From: Terriglobia bacterium
GTDB lineage: Bacteria > Acidobacteriota > Terriglobia > Terriglobales > Acidobacteriaceae
Direction of reading: 5' to 3'
Length of the DNA stretch: 37,012 nucleotides
NCBI GenBank assembly: GCA_020073215.1
Contig: JAIQFO010000048.1
Coordinates: 1-37,012 of the forward strand
How positions within the stretch are numbered: the first letter of the stretch is position 1; each line of letters begins with the position of its first letter. Shown piece by piece: positions 8,286 through 16,272 of the stretch. The translations under genes and the position numbers were made by a program. A model generated the notes under the pieces. It saw nothing but the letters and a program-made list of their open reading frames with translations. It had not been told where the DNA came from and made no database searches.

Positions 8286-9524
8286 TTACAAATGGGCCTG
8301 CTTTTGGAGCAGGAATTGTCTGACGGCCGGGTCCTCGGCGAGACCGATCGCGCGGTCGAAAGCATCCGAGGCCTCCGATGTTTTGCCTAGCCGTTGCAAC
8401 AGGTGAGCGCGAGCCGCCCAGTAGGGTTGATAGCCCGAGACGGAGTCGAGGTCAATCGCGTCCAGTACCGCCAGCCCCGGTTCGGGTCCCTTCGCCTCGG
8501 CTACTGCGGCGGCGTATCCCGTTCGCGTGCCGAGCGTCGGCGATATCCGGATCAGCTGTTCGTAGAACAGCATGATCGCAGCCCACTCCGTCCGGCCGCT
8601 GCGCGCCCGCTCCGCGTGTACTGACTGAATCGCGGCCTCGAGTTGAAAGCGGCCGGTGCGGCCGCGACTCGTCGCTTCGACGAGATGGCGTTCCGCCTCT
8701 TCGATTAATGGCCGAGACCACTGCTGGAAATCCTGCTCCGAAAGAGGAACGAAGCGGCCGTCCGGCCCTCGCCGCGCCGCTCTGCGGGCTTCGCAGTGGA
8801 GCATGAGGGCCAGCAGACCATGAACCTCTGCTTCCTTCGGCATGAGCTGCAGAAGGACGCGCGCGAGCCAGATCGCCTCCTCGGCCAGATCCCGTCCGCG
8901 CTGGTCAACCCCCGCCATATCATCCCAGCCGATCCCGAAGGCGGCATAAATCGCTTCCAGCACGGCGTCGAGCCGCGGCGGCAGTTCACGCTCTTGCGGG
9001 ACTTCGAAGGGAATGCCGCCGTCGCGGATCTTCGTTTTGGCACGCGCCAGGCGCTGCCCCATCGTTTTCGGCGAGACCAGGAACGCGCCGGCAATGCGCG
9101 CCGCATCAAGTCCTAGAACCGTCTGGAGCATGAGGGGCGTGTGCATCGCCGGATCGATTGCCGGGTGGGCGCACACGAAGAGCAGCTTCAATCTTTCATC
9201 TGGAAACTCCGTCGACAAGGTCATCTCTTTGGAATCCTCTCGGAGGAGCAGGAGCGTGGGCTGGCTCGCTTCAGCTACTTGCTGATGACGCACATGGTCG
9301 ATCAGCGAATGGCGCGCCGTTGTCAGCAGCCAGGCCTCGGGATTTTGTGGCACGCCGTCTTGCGGCCAAGTCGTGAGTGCTTTGACCAGCGCATTACTGA
9401 GGGCGTCCTCCGCGCTGGCCACGTCGCGCGTGTGCGAGGAAAGGTATGCCACCAGACGGCCGTAGGACTCGCGAGCCACCCGTTCGATAGTCCGGTGAGT
9501 GCTCTCTGGTTCGCTTCCACTCAT
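8286..9524 (-). CDS. ECF42-type RNA polymerase sigma factor with C-terminal extension
   Basis: This 412-residue protein is an ECF sigma factor of the ECF42 kind (COG4941), marked by a long C-terminal extension (DUF6596 and TPR-like helices). Sigma region 2 is visible at residues 15-90 (ESYGRLVAYLSSHTRDVASAEDAL to LLTTARHSLIDHVRHQ; shown in parts) and region 4 around VLGLDAARIAGAFLVSPKTM. The extension after about residue 185 carries AIYAAFGIGWDDMAG and tetratricopeptide-like helices. ECF42 factors have no classic anti-sigma factor; they are paired with YCII/DGPF proteins, and the extension is thought to control activity. Here the YCII gene lies just upstream and overlaps the ATG by 4 bases (9521-9524), so the two are translated together. 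Its targets are not known. Confidence 0.92.
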   Translation of the reverse strand: MSGSEPESTHRTIERVARESYGRLVAYLSSHTRDVASAEDALSNALVKALTTWPQDGVPQNPEAWLLTTARHSLIDHVRHQQVAEASQPTLLLLREDSKEMTLSTEFPDERLKLLFVCAHPAIDPAMHTPLMLQTVLGLDAARIAGAFLVSPKTMGQRLARAKTKIRDGGIPFEVPQERELPPRLDAVLEAIYAAFGIGWDDMAGVDQRGRDLAEEAIWLARVLLQLMPKEAEVHGLLALMLHCEARRAARRGPDGRFVPLSEQDFQQWSRPLIEEAERHLVEATSRGRTGRFQLEAAIQSVHAERARSGRTEWAAIMLFYEQLIRISPTLGTRTGYAAAVAEAKGPEPGLAVLDAIDLDSVSGYQPYWAARAHLLQRLGKTSEASDAFDRAIGLAEDPAVRQFLLQKQAHL

Positions 9525-9889
9525 CCCGTAACCCGGCGCTTGTATTCAGATGAAACGGGGCGGACCTCCACCGCACCGACCGCAGCGGCCGGGCAGCGCG
9601 CTGCCCATTCGAGCGCCGCGTCAAGCGAGGGGAGTTCCAGGATTGTGAGTCCCCCCAGTTGCTCCTTGGTATCGGCGAAGGGGCCATCCTGTACGCGCCG
9701 CTTTCCATCCTTCATTCGCACCGTGGTCCCGGTCTCCGGGGCTTCGAGTGGATTGCCACCGACGTAGATGCCGGCCTCGACGAGCGCTTTATAGTACGCC
9801 CGCCAGGCACCGAGGTAAGGATCGTTTTCGTCGCTATTGCGTGCCGCAAAAGCTTCTGGCGATTCAAAAATCAGCAGGGCGAATTGCAT
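9521..9889 (-). CDS. YCII-related DGPF domain protein
   Basis: This is a 122-residue YCII-family protein (PF03795). The DGPF signature is present as QDGPFADTKEQLGG. Proteins of this kind are encoded beside ECF42 sigma factors, probably as part of the signalling, although the mechanism is not established. The stop overlaps the sigma factor start by 4 bases, and the start codon is preceded by AAGGAG. The region 80-120 bases upstream contains ATTTC motifs at 10-base spacing (9971-9995), possibly part of its promoter. Confidence 0.92.
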   Translation of the reverse strand: MQFALLIFESPEAFAARNSDENDPYLGAWRAYYKALVEAGIYVGGNPLEAPETGTTVRMKDGKRRVQDGPFADTKEQLGGLTILELPSLDAALEWAARCPAAAVGAVEVRPVSSEYKRRVTG

Positions 9890-9970
9890 CTCCTTTTCTC
9901 CTTGGGGAACAATTGTGAGCGCCTTTGTGCTCCCGCATGTATGACGGATCGGAGGCAGCCCATTCGACAG

Positions 9971-9995
9971 ATTTCAGGAAATTTCGAGAAATTTC
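9971..9995. promoter_or_regulatory. Three ATTTC motifs at 10-base period
   Basis: ATTTC occurs at 9971, 9981 and 9991, exactly one helical turn apart. The last two copies lie within palindromic GAAATTTC octamers (9978-9985 and 9988-9995). It lies about 85-105 bases upstream of the YCII start. It might be a phased binding or bending site; nothing else supports this. Confidence 0.3.
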
Positions 9996-10055
9996 AAGCA
10001 GGCAGAGGGAGGAATTGACGCACTCAGCCAAAAACGCTTAATTAGCATTCTGGGT

Positions 10056-10122
10056 TGGAATCTCACGCTGCACGCGACCTTGAAATCTCACCCCTTGCGG
10101 ACAGAACGGACTAGCATGGGGA
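10056..10122. repeat. Dispersed intergenic repeat, copy 2
   Basis: This is the second copy of the element at 663-735; they share TCTCACGCTGCA, GCGACCTTGAAATC and a run of similar bases to about 10122. It is followed at 10147-10179 by a second dispersed motif (GGTCCTTCG, then GCTCAGGATGACAAC), also found at 11361 and 36241. Confidence 0.7.
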
Positions 10123-10146
10123 GCCGCGGCTGCGCGAAGATGTAGG

Positions 10147-10179
10147 GGTCCTTCGACTCCGCGCTCAGGATGACAACTT
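10147..10179. repeat. Dispersed motif with CTCAGGATGACAAC, copy 1
   Basis: GGTCCTTCG followed by GCTCAGGATGACAAC occurs here and at 11361-11392 and 36241-36272. All three copies are between genes. The segment is GC-rich and then turns AT-rich. No function is known to me. Confidence 0.65.
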
Positions 10180-10222
10180 TTACAACTCCTTCCTGCCACA
10201 ACTCAACTTGTTCTTTGAATAT

Positions 10223-10264
10223 AAACGCCACCGGCCGCCTGGGAAGTCCGGGCGGCCGGCGTTT
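10223..10264 (-). terminator. Hairpin terminator after the GcvH-like gene
   Basis: Arms AAACGCC-ACC-GGCCGCC (10223-10239) and GGCGGCCGGCGTTT (10251-10264) pair over 14 bases with a 3-base bulge and an 11-base loop. On the minus strand the hairpin follows the stop of the GcvH-like gene by about 50 bases and ends in GTTTATATTC. The T tract is imperfect, so termination is probable rather than certain. Confidence 0.6.
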
Positions 10265-10311
10265 CTGCGGTCCTCGCGAGGCTGGTTCGCTTCGCTGGCC
10301 GCGAGCTTGAC

Positions 10312-10983
10312 TTAGGACAGGAAGAACTCTTTCGCCAGCGGCAGCCACTCCTGGTCGGGGATGTTGGTGGAGAGATCCTCGAGGGCGGTTCCACCATCCT
10401 GGGCCAGGGCACCGAGCGCCATCGCCGGCATACGGCGTTGCAGGCGGGTTGCAGACTCTTCGGTCCACCAGCGGGCCAGCGCTCCACCGAGCAGGTTGCG
10501 GAAGCTGGTCTTGGCGTCGGGGGCCTGCACGGTCAGCAGCCAGCCTTCGCCGTAGGGATCGCGGAGGGCCAGCTTCGGATCCCTCTCGACCGCCTGGTTG
10601 AGGTTCGACACCGTGCCTTCGATGGGCGAGACCATGTCGACTTCATAGCCGTCGCGCTGCAGGGTGCACATTTTCTGGCCCTGGCGAATCCACTGGCCGC
10701 GTTGGGGCAGCGTGATGCGTTCCAGCTTGCCGGCCAGCTTGGAGGCAAAGTCATCCATGCCGACCCGCACCAGGCTGGGGCTCTCGCTCAGCGCCCAGGT
10801 GTGGCCGGGGTGATAGCGCAGGTTGGCTGGGACCTCGAAGCCGCCGACCAAGGGCGGCTGCAAGCGAGGCGCTACGTCCGCGGCGGGCTGCAACGCTGGT
10901 TTCACAATCGCGTGGCGGGTGGTGCGGAAGTAGTCAATCAGCAAGAAGGTTGCGAAGAAGAACAGAACCAGTAGGACCGTCAT
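10312..10983 (-). CDS. Membrane-anchored GcvH-like protein lacking the lipoyl lysine
   Basis: This is a 223-residue protein with one N-terminal membrane segment (residues 2-17) and a glycine cleavage H-protein-like domain at about 55-165. The fold is recognisable from HTWALSE, GKLERITLPQRGQWIRQGQ and DPYGEGWLLTV. Aligned without gaps to E. coli GcvH between LP and the PxxG turn, the lysine that carries lipoate falls on Gly112, and no lysine lies in the loop, so it is unlikely to be lipoylated. The domain ends in an unfamiliar helical tail. It cannot be an ordinary glycine cleavage subunit; none of gcvT or gcvP is nearby. The neighbour upstream is korC. A strong sigma-54 promoter match precedes it, and GAGGTG before the ATG serves as ribosome site. 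Its function is unknown; it may be a membrane-tethered partner protein. Confidence 0.82.
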   Translation of the reverse strand: MTVLLVLFFFATFLLIDYFRTTRHAIVKPALQPAADVAPRLQPPLVGGFEVPANLRYHPGHTWALSESPSLVRVGMDDFASKLAGKLERITLPQRGQWIRQGQKMCTLQRDGYEVDMVSPIEGTVSNLNQAVERDPKLALRDPYGEGWLLTVQAPDAKTSFRNLLGGALARWWTEESATRLQRRMPAMALGALAQDGGTALEDLSTNIPDQEWLPLAKEFFLS

Positions 10984-11034
10984 AAGTCACCTCGCCGGAG
11001 GGGCCGTTTTGCGAGCCACTCAACGCTTTTCTAA

Positions 11035-11052
11035 AGGCAATCGCTGTGCCAC
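11035..11052 (-). promoter_or_regulatory. Sigma-54 (-24/-12) promoter of the GcvH-like gene
   Basis: Read on the minus strand, GTGGCACA-GCGA-TTGCC fits the consensus YTGGCACG-N4-TTGCW: TGGCAC and TTGC are perfect and the GG (11050-11049) to GC (11038-11037) spacing is exactly 10. Transcription would start near 11025, about 42 bases before the ATG at 10983. Confidence 0.7.
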
Positions 11053-11084
11053 GACGAGGCGAGTTGAAAGATGGTCGGCTGCTG

Positions 11085-11119
11085 GCGCCTATCTCTCTTG
11101 AAACAAGGCAGATAGGCGC
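11085..11119. promoter_or_regulatory. Perfect 10-bp dyad upstream of the sigma-54 promoter
   Basis: GCGCCTATCT (11085-11094) and its exact reverse complement AGATAGGCGC (11110-11119) enclose a second small stem, CTTG-AAA-CAAG (11097-11107). The centre lies about 77 bases upstream of the predicted sigma-54 start, a normal distance for an activator site. It could instead be an RNA hairpin. Confidence 0.45.
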
Positions 11120-11360
11120 AAGCTAATTTCTTGGCGCGGGTTCGTGCGATGAAGGTGGCAACAATTCTTTGATGGAAATCGCAACAGGCAAGGGCTGGTA
11201 TTTGGGCGTTTCTGGGCGGATTGCGAGAATTGCGGCTTGTAATCGGTGACTTACGGGTAGGCATGGTGCTGATGAATTTCGCAGCAGCTAAGGTTGCAGA
11301 GCGCAACAGCGAAGGCCGGGGCGCTTAAGCGGGAACACATTGCAGCGGCTTCGGGCGAAA
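11120..11360. other. Intergenic stretch without recognised genes
   Basis: This part of the 480-base gap between the GcvH-like gene and korC shows no convincing gene. A 91-codon minus-strand frame (11031-11306) lacks family features and has no good ribosome site. I see no further signal. Confidence 0.4.
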
Positions 11361-11436
11361 GCAGGTCCTTCGCTGCGCTCAGGATGACAACTCTATATAG
11401 GAGGACAACTAGGAAGACAATTCAATATAGGATGAC
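11361..11436. repeat. Dispersed motif copy 2 with GGAnGACAA repeats
   Basis: The GCAGGTCCTTCG to CTCAGGATGACAAC element is followed by further short repeats of the kind AGGA(G/T)GACA(A/C). The copy at 36241 has the same habit: a GC-rich head and an AT-rich tail of repeated GGAT(A/G)(G/C)CA units. Confidence 0.65.
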
Positions 11437-11437
11437 A

Positions 11438-11478
11438 CGCGCGAGTACTTTACACGCCCGAGTACTCTTACTCGCGCG
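11438..11478 (-). terminator. Inverted repeat at the 3' end of korC
   Basis: CGCGCGAGTA (11438-11447) and its exact reverse complement (11469-11478) surround 21 bases, overlapping the korC stop codon (11468-11470). Two AGTACT palindromes lie within. It could be a terminator-like hairpin for the kor operon; no T run follows. Confidence 0.45.
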
Positions 11479-12070
11479 AATACTCCACGTGCAGATCTGC
11501 GTCGGCGGCTTCCGGGGCGCCGGTTAACACCTTGGTCCCGTAGTCCAATCCTCGATCGAAGGCCTTTACGTTGAGTTCTACGAAGCTGGGCGGAACCGAA
11601 TCGGCGACGGCTTTGCGGACGGCATCGGGCTCGAGCAGATGCGTGACGGCGGTGAAGAATCCTACCATCACCGAATTCAGCACCATGCGCTTTCCGAGTT
11701 CTTCGGCGATACGGGTCGCGGGAATGCTGTAGACCTGGATGTCCTTGTTGAGATCTCCAACGCGCACCAGGTCCTGCTCGACGATCAGGATGCCGCCGTC
11801 TTTCAGTTCGGGAGCGAAGCGGACATAGGCTTCCTGCGACATTACTACCATGATGTCCGGGCGGGCTACGTACGGGTACAGGACCGGCGTATCCGAAACG
11901 ATCAGTTGCGCGCTGCAGGCGCCGCCCCGGGCTTCGGGGCCGAAGTTCTGCGTCATGGTGGCGTAGGCACCTTGAAAAATCGAGGCGGCTTTGCCCAGGA
12001 CTATGGCCGAGAGAATAACTCCCTGACCGCCAAAACCTGCGATACGAATTTCGGTTAGCTGCAGTCGCAT
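11468..12070 (-). CDS. korC: 2-oxoacid:ferredoxin oxidoreductase, gamma subunit
   Basis: This 200-residue protein is the gamma subunit of a 2-oxoglutarate-type 2-oxoacid:ferredoxin oxidoreductase. The family motifs are clear: IAGFGGQGVILSAIVLGKAA at residues 9-28, then TQNFGPEARGGACSAQLIVS. It forms part of the complex that binds CoA and releases acyl-CoA while electrons go to ferredoxin. It is the last gene of korDABC, and its start overlaps the end of korB by 16 bases. Length is normal. No membrane segment is seen. Confidence 0.93.
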   Translation of the reverse strand: MRLQLTEIRIAGFGGQGVILSAIVLGKAASIFQGAYATMTQNFGPEARGGACSAQLIVSDTPVLYPYVARPDIMVVMSQEAYVRFAPELKDGGILIVEQDLVRVGDLNKDIQVYSIPATRIAEELGKRMVLNSVMVGFFTAVTHLLEPDAVRKAVADSVPPSFVELNVKAFDRGLDYGTKVLTGAPEAADADLHVEYSRE

Positions 12071-12944
12071 ACCATCTCCGGTTCTACGGGGGGTTGTTCT
12101 ACGTATCTTGCACCGAGCGATTCGGTGTATTGCGCTTTCATCAGGTCGAGGTAATCGGGGCGGTCGCGGTCGACGAACTTACCCACGGCGATCTCCCCGG
12201 TCAAGGTGAGACCGACTTCGCTGGTGGGCGCGCCGTTCTTGACCTTGCTCTTCTCCTTATAGAACTTCATGGCGTCGAGACCGTCGCCCATCTTGTTGCG
12301 GCGCTGATAGAGCGTGGGGCAGGGCGAGATGACTTCGATGAACGAGAAGCCTTTTTTCTTGAAGGCCTCGCTCATGGAGCGAGCGAGTTGGCGAACGTGG
12401 AAGGTGGTCCAGCGGGCCACGTACACCGCACCGGCAGCTTCAACCAGATGCGGCAAATTGAACGCTGGCTCGAAGGTGCCGTAAGGATTGGTGGAAGTGG
12501 TGGCGTGTCCGGGGGTCGTGGGCGCGGTCTGGCCACCGGTCATGGCGTAGAGCAGATTATTTACGCAGATGACCTTGAGGTCGATGTTGCGGCGGGCGGC
12601 GTGGATCAGATGATTTCCGCCGATGGCGGAAAGATCGCCGTCCCCGGAATATACGACCACAGTCAGCTTGGGGTTCGCTAGTTTGAGTCCGGTGGCGAAC
12701 GGAATGGCGCGGCCGTGCGTGGTATGGAAAGAATCGAGTTTGACGTAGCCGGCAACGCGCCCGGTACAGCCGATGCCTGAGACCAGGGCGAGGGACTGCA
12801 AGTCGATTTTCGATTCGATGAGGGCGCGGGCGAACGAGTTTACAGTGGTGCCGATGCCGCATCCGGGACACCAGATATGAGGCATGCGATCGCTGCGCAG
12901 GAATTGTTCGACTGGGTTACCGGCTGGGTTGACCAGGTCGGTGA

Positions 12945-12960
<16 letters not shown>
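12055..12960 (-). CDS. korB: 2-oxoacid:ferredoxin oxidoreductase, beta (TPP) subunit
   Basis: This is the 301-residue thiamine-diphosphate-binding subunit. CPGCGIGT begins at residue 31 and the TPP/Mg motif GDGDLSAIGGNHLIHAARRN lies near 110. Short kor-type beta subunits carry few other cysteines, as here, and lack the ferredoxin domain of longer PFOR enzymes; the electrons probably pass to the small ferredoxin subunit korD. The 3' end overlaps korC by 16 bases and the 5' end overlaps korA by 16 bases. Specificity for 2-oxoglutarate over other oxoacids is inferred from the gene set. Confidence 0.94.
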
Positions 12961-14125
<1,165 letters not shown>

Positions 14126-14129
<4 letters not shown>

Positions 14130-14359
14130 TTGTCACCTCCGCCGGCGGCAACCTTGGTTGCGTAGATGGCGAAATCGGGACAGTACATTCCGCACAAGTC
14201 GCAGCCACTGCATTTGTCCGGTTGCACGACGTGCGGGGGATGGTAGCCCTTGGAATTGAAAGCGGAAGACAAGGCGAGCACCTTGGTGGGACAAAACTCC
14301 ACACAGAATCCGCAGGCTTTGCAGCGCTCGACGACGATGGAAACACGGCCTTTTGCCAT
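14126..14359 (-). CDS. korD: 2 x [4Fe-4S] ferredoxin subunit of the Kor complex
   Basis: This is a 77-residue bacterial-type ferredoxin with two complete CxxCxxCxxxC sets: C13, C16, C19, C23 and C50, C53, C56, C60. It is the likely electron-accepting delta subunit of KorABCD and is the first gene of the operon, overlapping korA by 4 bases. The promoter region upstream is shared with the divergent membrane protein gene and holds GTGA-N6-TCAC dyads, the best of them about 76 bases from this ATG. Confidence 0.93.
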
Positions 14360-14434
14360 GGAAACTCCAGGTTCAAGTGGTAGAAGCTTCCCCGAAACCT
14401 AGAACGATTATGCTTTGGCCGCGCGCGGCCTGTT

Positions 14435-14448
14435 GTGACAGCCGTCAC
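14435..14448. promoter_or_regulatory. CRP/FNR-type dyad in the kor/14591 divergent region
   Basis: GTGA-CAGCCG-TCAC is a perfect GTGA-N6-TCAC dyad. A degenerate copy GTGA-AGGCGC-GCAC follows exactly 22 bases on (14457-14470), and another half-conserved one, GTGA-TACCAG-ACAC, lies at 14484-14497. The likely binder is the FNR-type regulator at 16273-16995. It could control korDABC, the gene at 14591, or both. Confidence 0.65.
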
Positions 14449-14590
14449 CGATCTTCGTGAAGGCGCGCACACCAGGTTTTCTCGTGATACCAGACACAGT
14501 GCTTTATGCCTTTAGTCACAGCAATCGCGAAAGTGGTGGGTCGACAATAAGAGTTGGTTGAGTTCCGGCCGTTCAAGAAAGGGGGCTGTC

Positions 14591-15256
14591 ATGTTTGAAG
14601 AAGAAGTTGCGATGGAACGACGCTCATCGTTTGCGCCGCTGGTGCTGATGGTGTGTCTCGTAGCCCTGATCGTGGGCACGGTGGGCTACGTGGTGTTCGA
14701 AGTCCGGTCAAAAACACCTTTGAGCGCGCAGCAAGCCACCCCGATTGTGGCCGCGGCGATCCAGGGGCTGGGGCCGGCCGTCATCCACTTCCGCGTGGGT
14801 CTGTTGAAAGCCGATGACAATCCGAACGAACCGAATTACCGGCTGTTACAAAAAGCGGGAATTGTGAAATTGGCGAAAGCGAAAAAGGGCGACGTGGCGG
14901 TTTCGCTCACGCCTGAAGGCGAGCGGCAGCTGAGCGGCCTTCCGGGTTTCAAGAAGGAACCCAAGGATGGCGGATTTTCCTGTCAGGCTCCGCTGGCCGA
15001 CCGGCAATTCCTGGGCGTCACCGGCGTGGAAATGACGGAAGCCGACCATGCAACCGTGACGTACAACTGGAAATGGGTGCCCAACTCCTTGGGCGACGCG
15101 TTTGACGCTGCGGGTCCGCAGGTAAAAAGCTTCAATCTCTGGGAACGGCAAACCCTGATTAGTAAGTATCAAGCCGCCTTCTATCATGGGGACGCGACGA
15201 CTTCTACGTTGACTCTGGTGCGTCAGGATCGGCAATGGAAGCTGCCGGCGCGATAA
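14591..15256 (+). CDS. Membrane-anchored hypothetical protein
   Basis: This 221-residue protein has one membrane segment at about residues 14-36 (LVLMVCLVALIVGTVGYVVF) and a soluble domain that probably lies outside the cytoplasm. I do not recognise its family. I chose the ATG at 14591, preceded by AAAGGGGG; an in-frame TTG at 14558 would add 11 residues. The soluble part has SLTPEGERQLSGL and a WKWVPN segment. It is the first gene after the divergent kor promoter and is followed by a cytochrome c gene, so a link to electron transfer or the cell envelope is plausible but not shown. Confidence 0.6.
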   Translation: MFEEEVAMERRSSFAPLVLMVCLVALIVGTVGYVVFEVRSKTPLSAQQATPIVAAAIQGLGPAVIHFRVGLLKADDNPNEPNYRLLQKAGIVKLAKAKKGDVAVSLTPEGERQLSGLPGFKKEPKDGGFSCQAPLADRQFLGVTGVEMTEADHATVTYNWKWVPNSLGDAFDAAGPQVKSFNLWERQTLISKYQAAFYHGDATTSTLTLVRQDRQWKLPAR

Positions 15257-15274
15257 CCAGCGGCGAAGCGGACG

Positions 15275-15298
15275 CTCGACCCGGCACGGGTTGTCGAG
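15275..15298 (+). terminator. Hairpin between the 14591 gene and cytochrome c
   Basis: CTCGAC (15275-15280) pairs with GTCGAG (15293-15298), with CCG/CGG inside extending the stem. It follows the stop codon of the membrane protein gene by 20 bases. No T run follows; attenuation is possible. Confidence 0.35.
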
Positions 15299-15356
15299 TT
15301 AGTACGGGCGTTTAGAGTTCAGGAAAGCGACCTTTGGTCTAAAAGGAGAGAACATA

Positions 15357-15815
15357 ATGTCTATGATGTCTATTAGGAACGTAGTTGTGGTGGTTACGGC
15401 CATGTTCGTACTTACCTGTACGGTCGCCGCGCAGGAGAAAACACAGGCCCCACCGGCGAAAGTCATCAAGCATGTCCCTGTCAAAGCTGTATCGCCCGCA
15501 TCCGGCAAGGAAATGTACATGTCCTATTGCGCCGTTTGCCATGGAACGGACGGCAAAGGCGGCGGGCCCGCAGCCAGCGCGCTGAAGACTGCTCCCACCA
15601 ACCTTACCTTGTTGAGTAAGACCAACGAAGGCAAGTATCCCGCGCTGAAAGTCGCGGCCAGCATTCGCGGCGAAGACGCTCTTCCCGCGCACGGGTCCAA
15701 GGAAATGCCGGTGTGGGGAAAGTTGTTCTGGAGTATGAGCAGTGGACACCATAGTGAGGTGCAGCAACGCGTGGTGAACCTTAACCAGTACATCGAATCT
15801 ATTCAACAAAAGTAG
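15357..15815 (+). CDS. Secreted monoheme class I cytochrome c
   Basis: This 152-residue protein has a signal peptide (residues 1-25, ending TVAA/Q) and one heme c site, C58-x-x-C61-H62 (CAVCHG), followed by GKGGGPA. Met117 in SKEMPVWG is the likely distal heme ligand. The C-terminal helix (VVNLNQYIESIQ) is typical of class I cytochromes. It should carry electrons in the periplasm and depends on cytochrome c assembly, for which resB and ccsA are encoded in this window. AAAAGGAGAG lies 6 bases before the ATG. Confidence 0.92.
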   Translation: MSMMSIRNVVVVVTAMFVLTCTVAAQEKTQAPPAKVIKHVPVKAVSPASGKEMYMSYCAVCHGTDGKGGGPAASALKTAPTNLTLLSKTNEGKYPALKVAASIRGEDALPAHGSKEMPVWGKLFWSMSSGHHSEVQQRVVNLNQYIESIQQK

Positions 15816-15877
15816 TATTTTGACCGCACGCTCATCGCCGTTTGCGGGCTGATGTTGGTAATCCATACATCTCGATG

Positions 15878-16000
15878 GTAGCGCCGCCGTCCCGGGGGCT
15901 GCCCGACGGGCATCCCCTCGACCTCAGTTAGGCCAGGCTTTCGCTTTGCCGAGCCGAGGGCGAGACGCCCTCGGGACAACCGGCAGGATGCCGGCGCTAC
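15878..16000. repeat. REP-type element pair (GTAGCGCCG family)
   Basis: The element begins GTAGCGCCGCCGTCCCGGGG and ends in the inverted head CCGGCGCTAC (15991-16000). GGCGAGACGCCCTCGGGAC lies near the right end. A close copy lies at 25187-25307, and single units lie around the RAYT gene at 34890-35680, so these are REP pairs (BIME-like) that the RAYT protein probably recognises. Confidence 0.85.
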
Positions 16001-16115
16001 CTCTAACTTTGCTTGTTTGTGGCAGTAAGTCACGGGTAACCTGCCGTTCGGACACCTTTCCGCGAGCATCTCGATCTTCTTAAATTTGGCCTTCAGCGAC
16101 GGGGAAAAACCCCGA

Positions 16116-16131
16116 TGTGAGGAAGATCACA
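16116..16131. promoter_or_regulatory. Consensus CRP-type site before the FNR-type regulator
   Basis: TGTGA-GGAAGA-TCACA is a perfect match to the CRP-type dyad TGTGA-N6-TCACA. It lies 142 bases before the regulator ATG (16273), so the regulator probably controls its own gene. A GTG inside this site (16117) opens an in-frame extension that I reject as a start. Confidence 0.75.
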
Positions 16132-16272
16132 CTGGCGTGTGCCCGACAACACAGCCAAGCGTTCCCCGCTCGACGGACACTGACCTGTGACGAGGCCGAC
16201 TCCACGGGCTCGTGGACTGCGCAAGATGCGACCCACGCACGCGAGCCGGCCCAAGGTTACAGGAGTTGGTTC

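Noticed and set aside
11031..11306. Possible 91-residue gene upstream of the GcvH-like gene
   Set aside because: It overlaps the promoter and dyad, lacks a ribosome site and shows no protein family.
15878..16000. Possible CRISPR or tRNA-like structure
   Set aside because: There is no regular repeat-spacer pattern and no tRNA arms; the heads and stems match REP units next to a RAYT gene.
16117..16272. 52-residue N-terminal extension of the FNR-type regulator
   Set aside because: Its GTG lies inside a perfect CRP-type site, while the ATG at 16273 has AGGAG at ideal distance.
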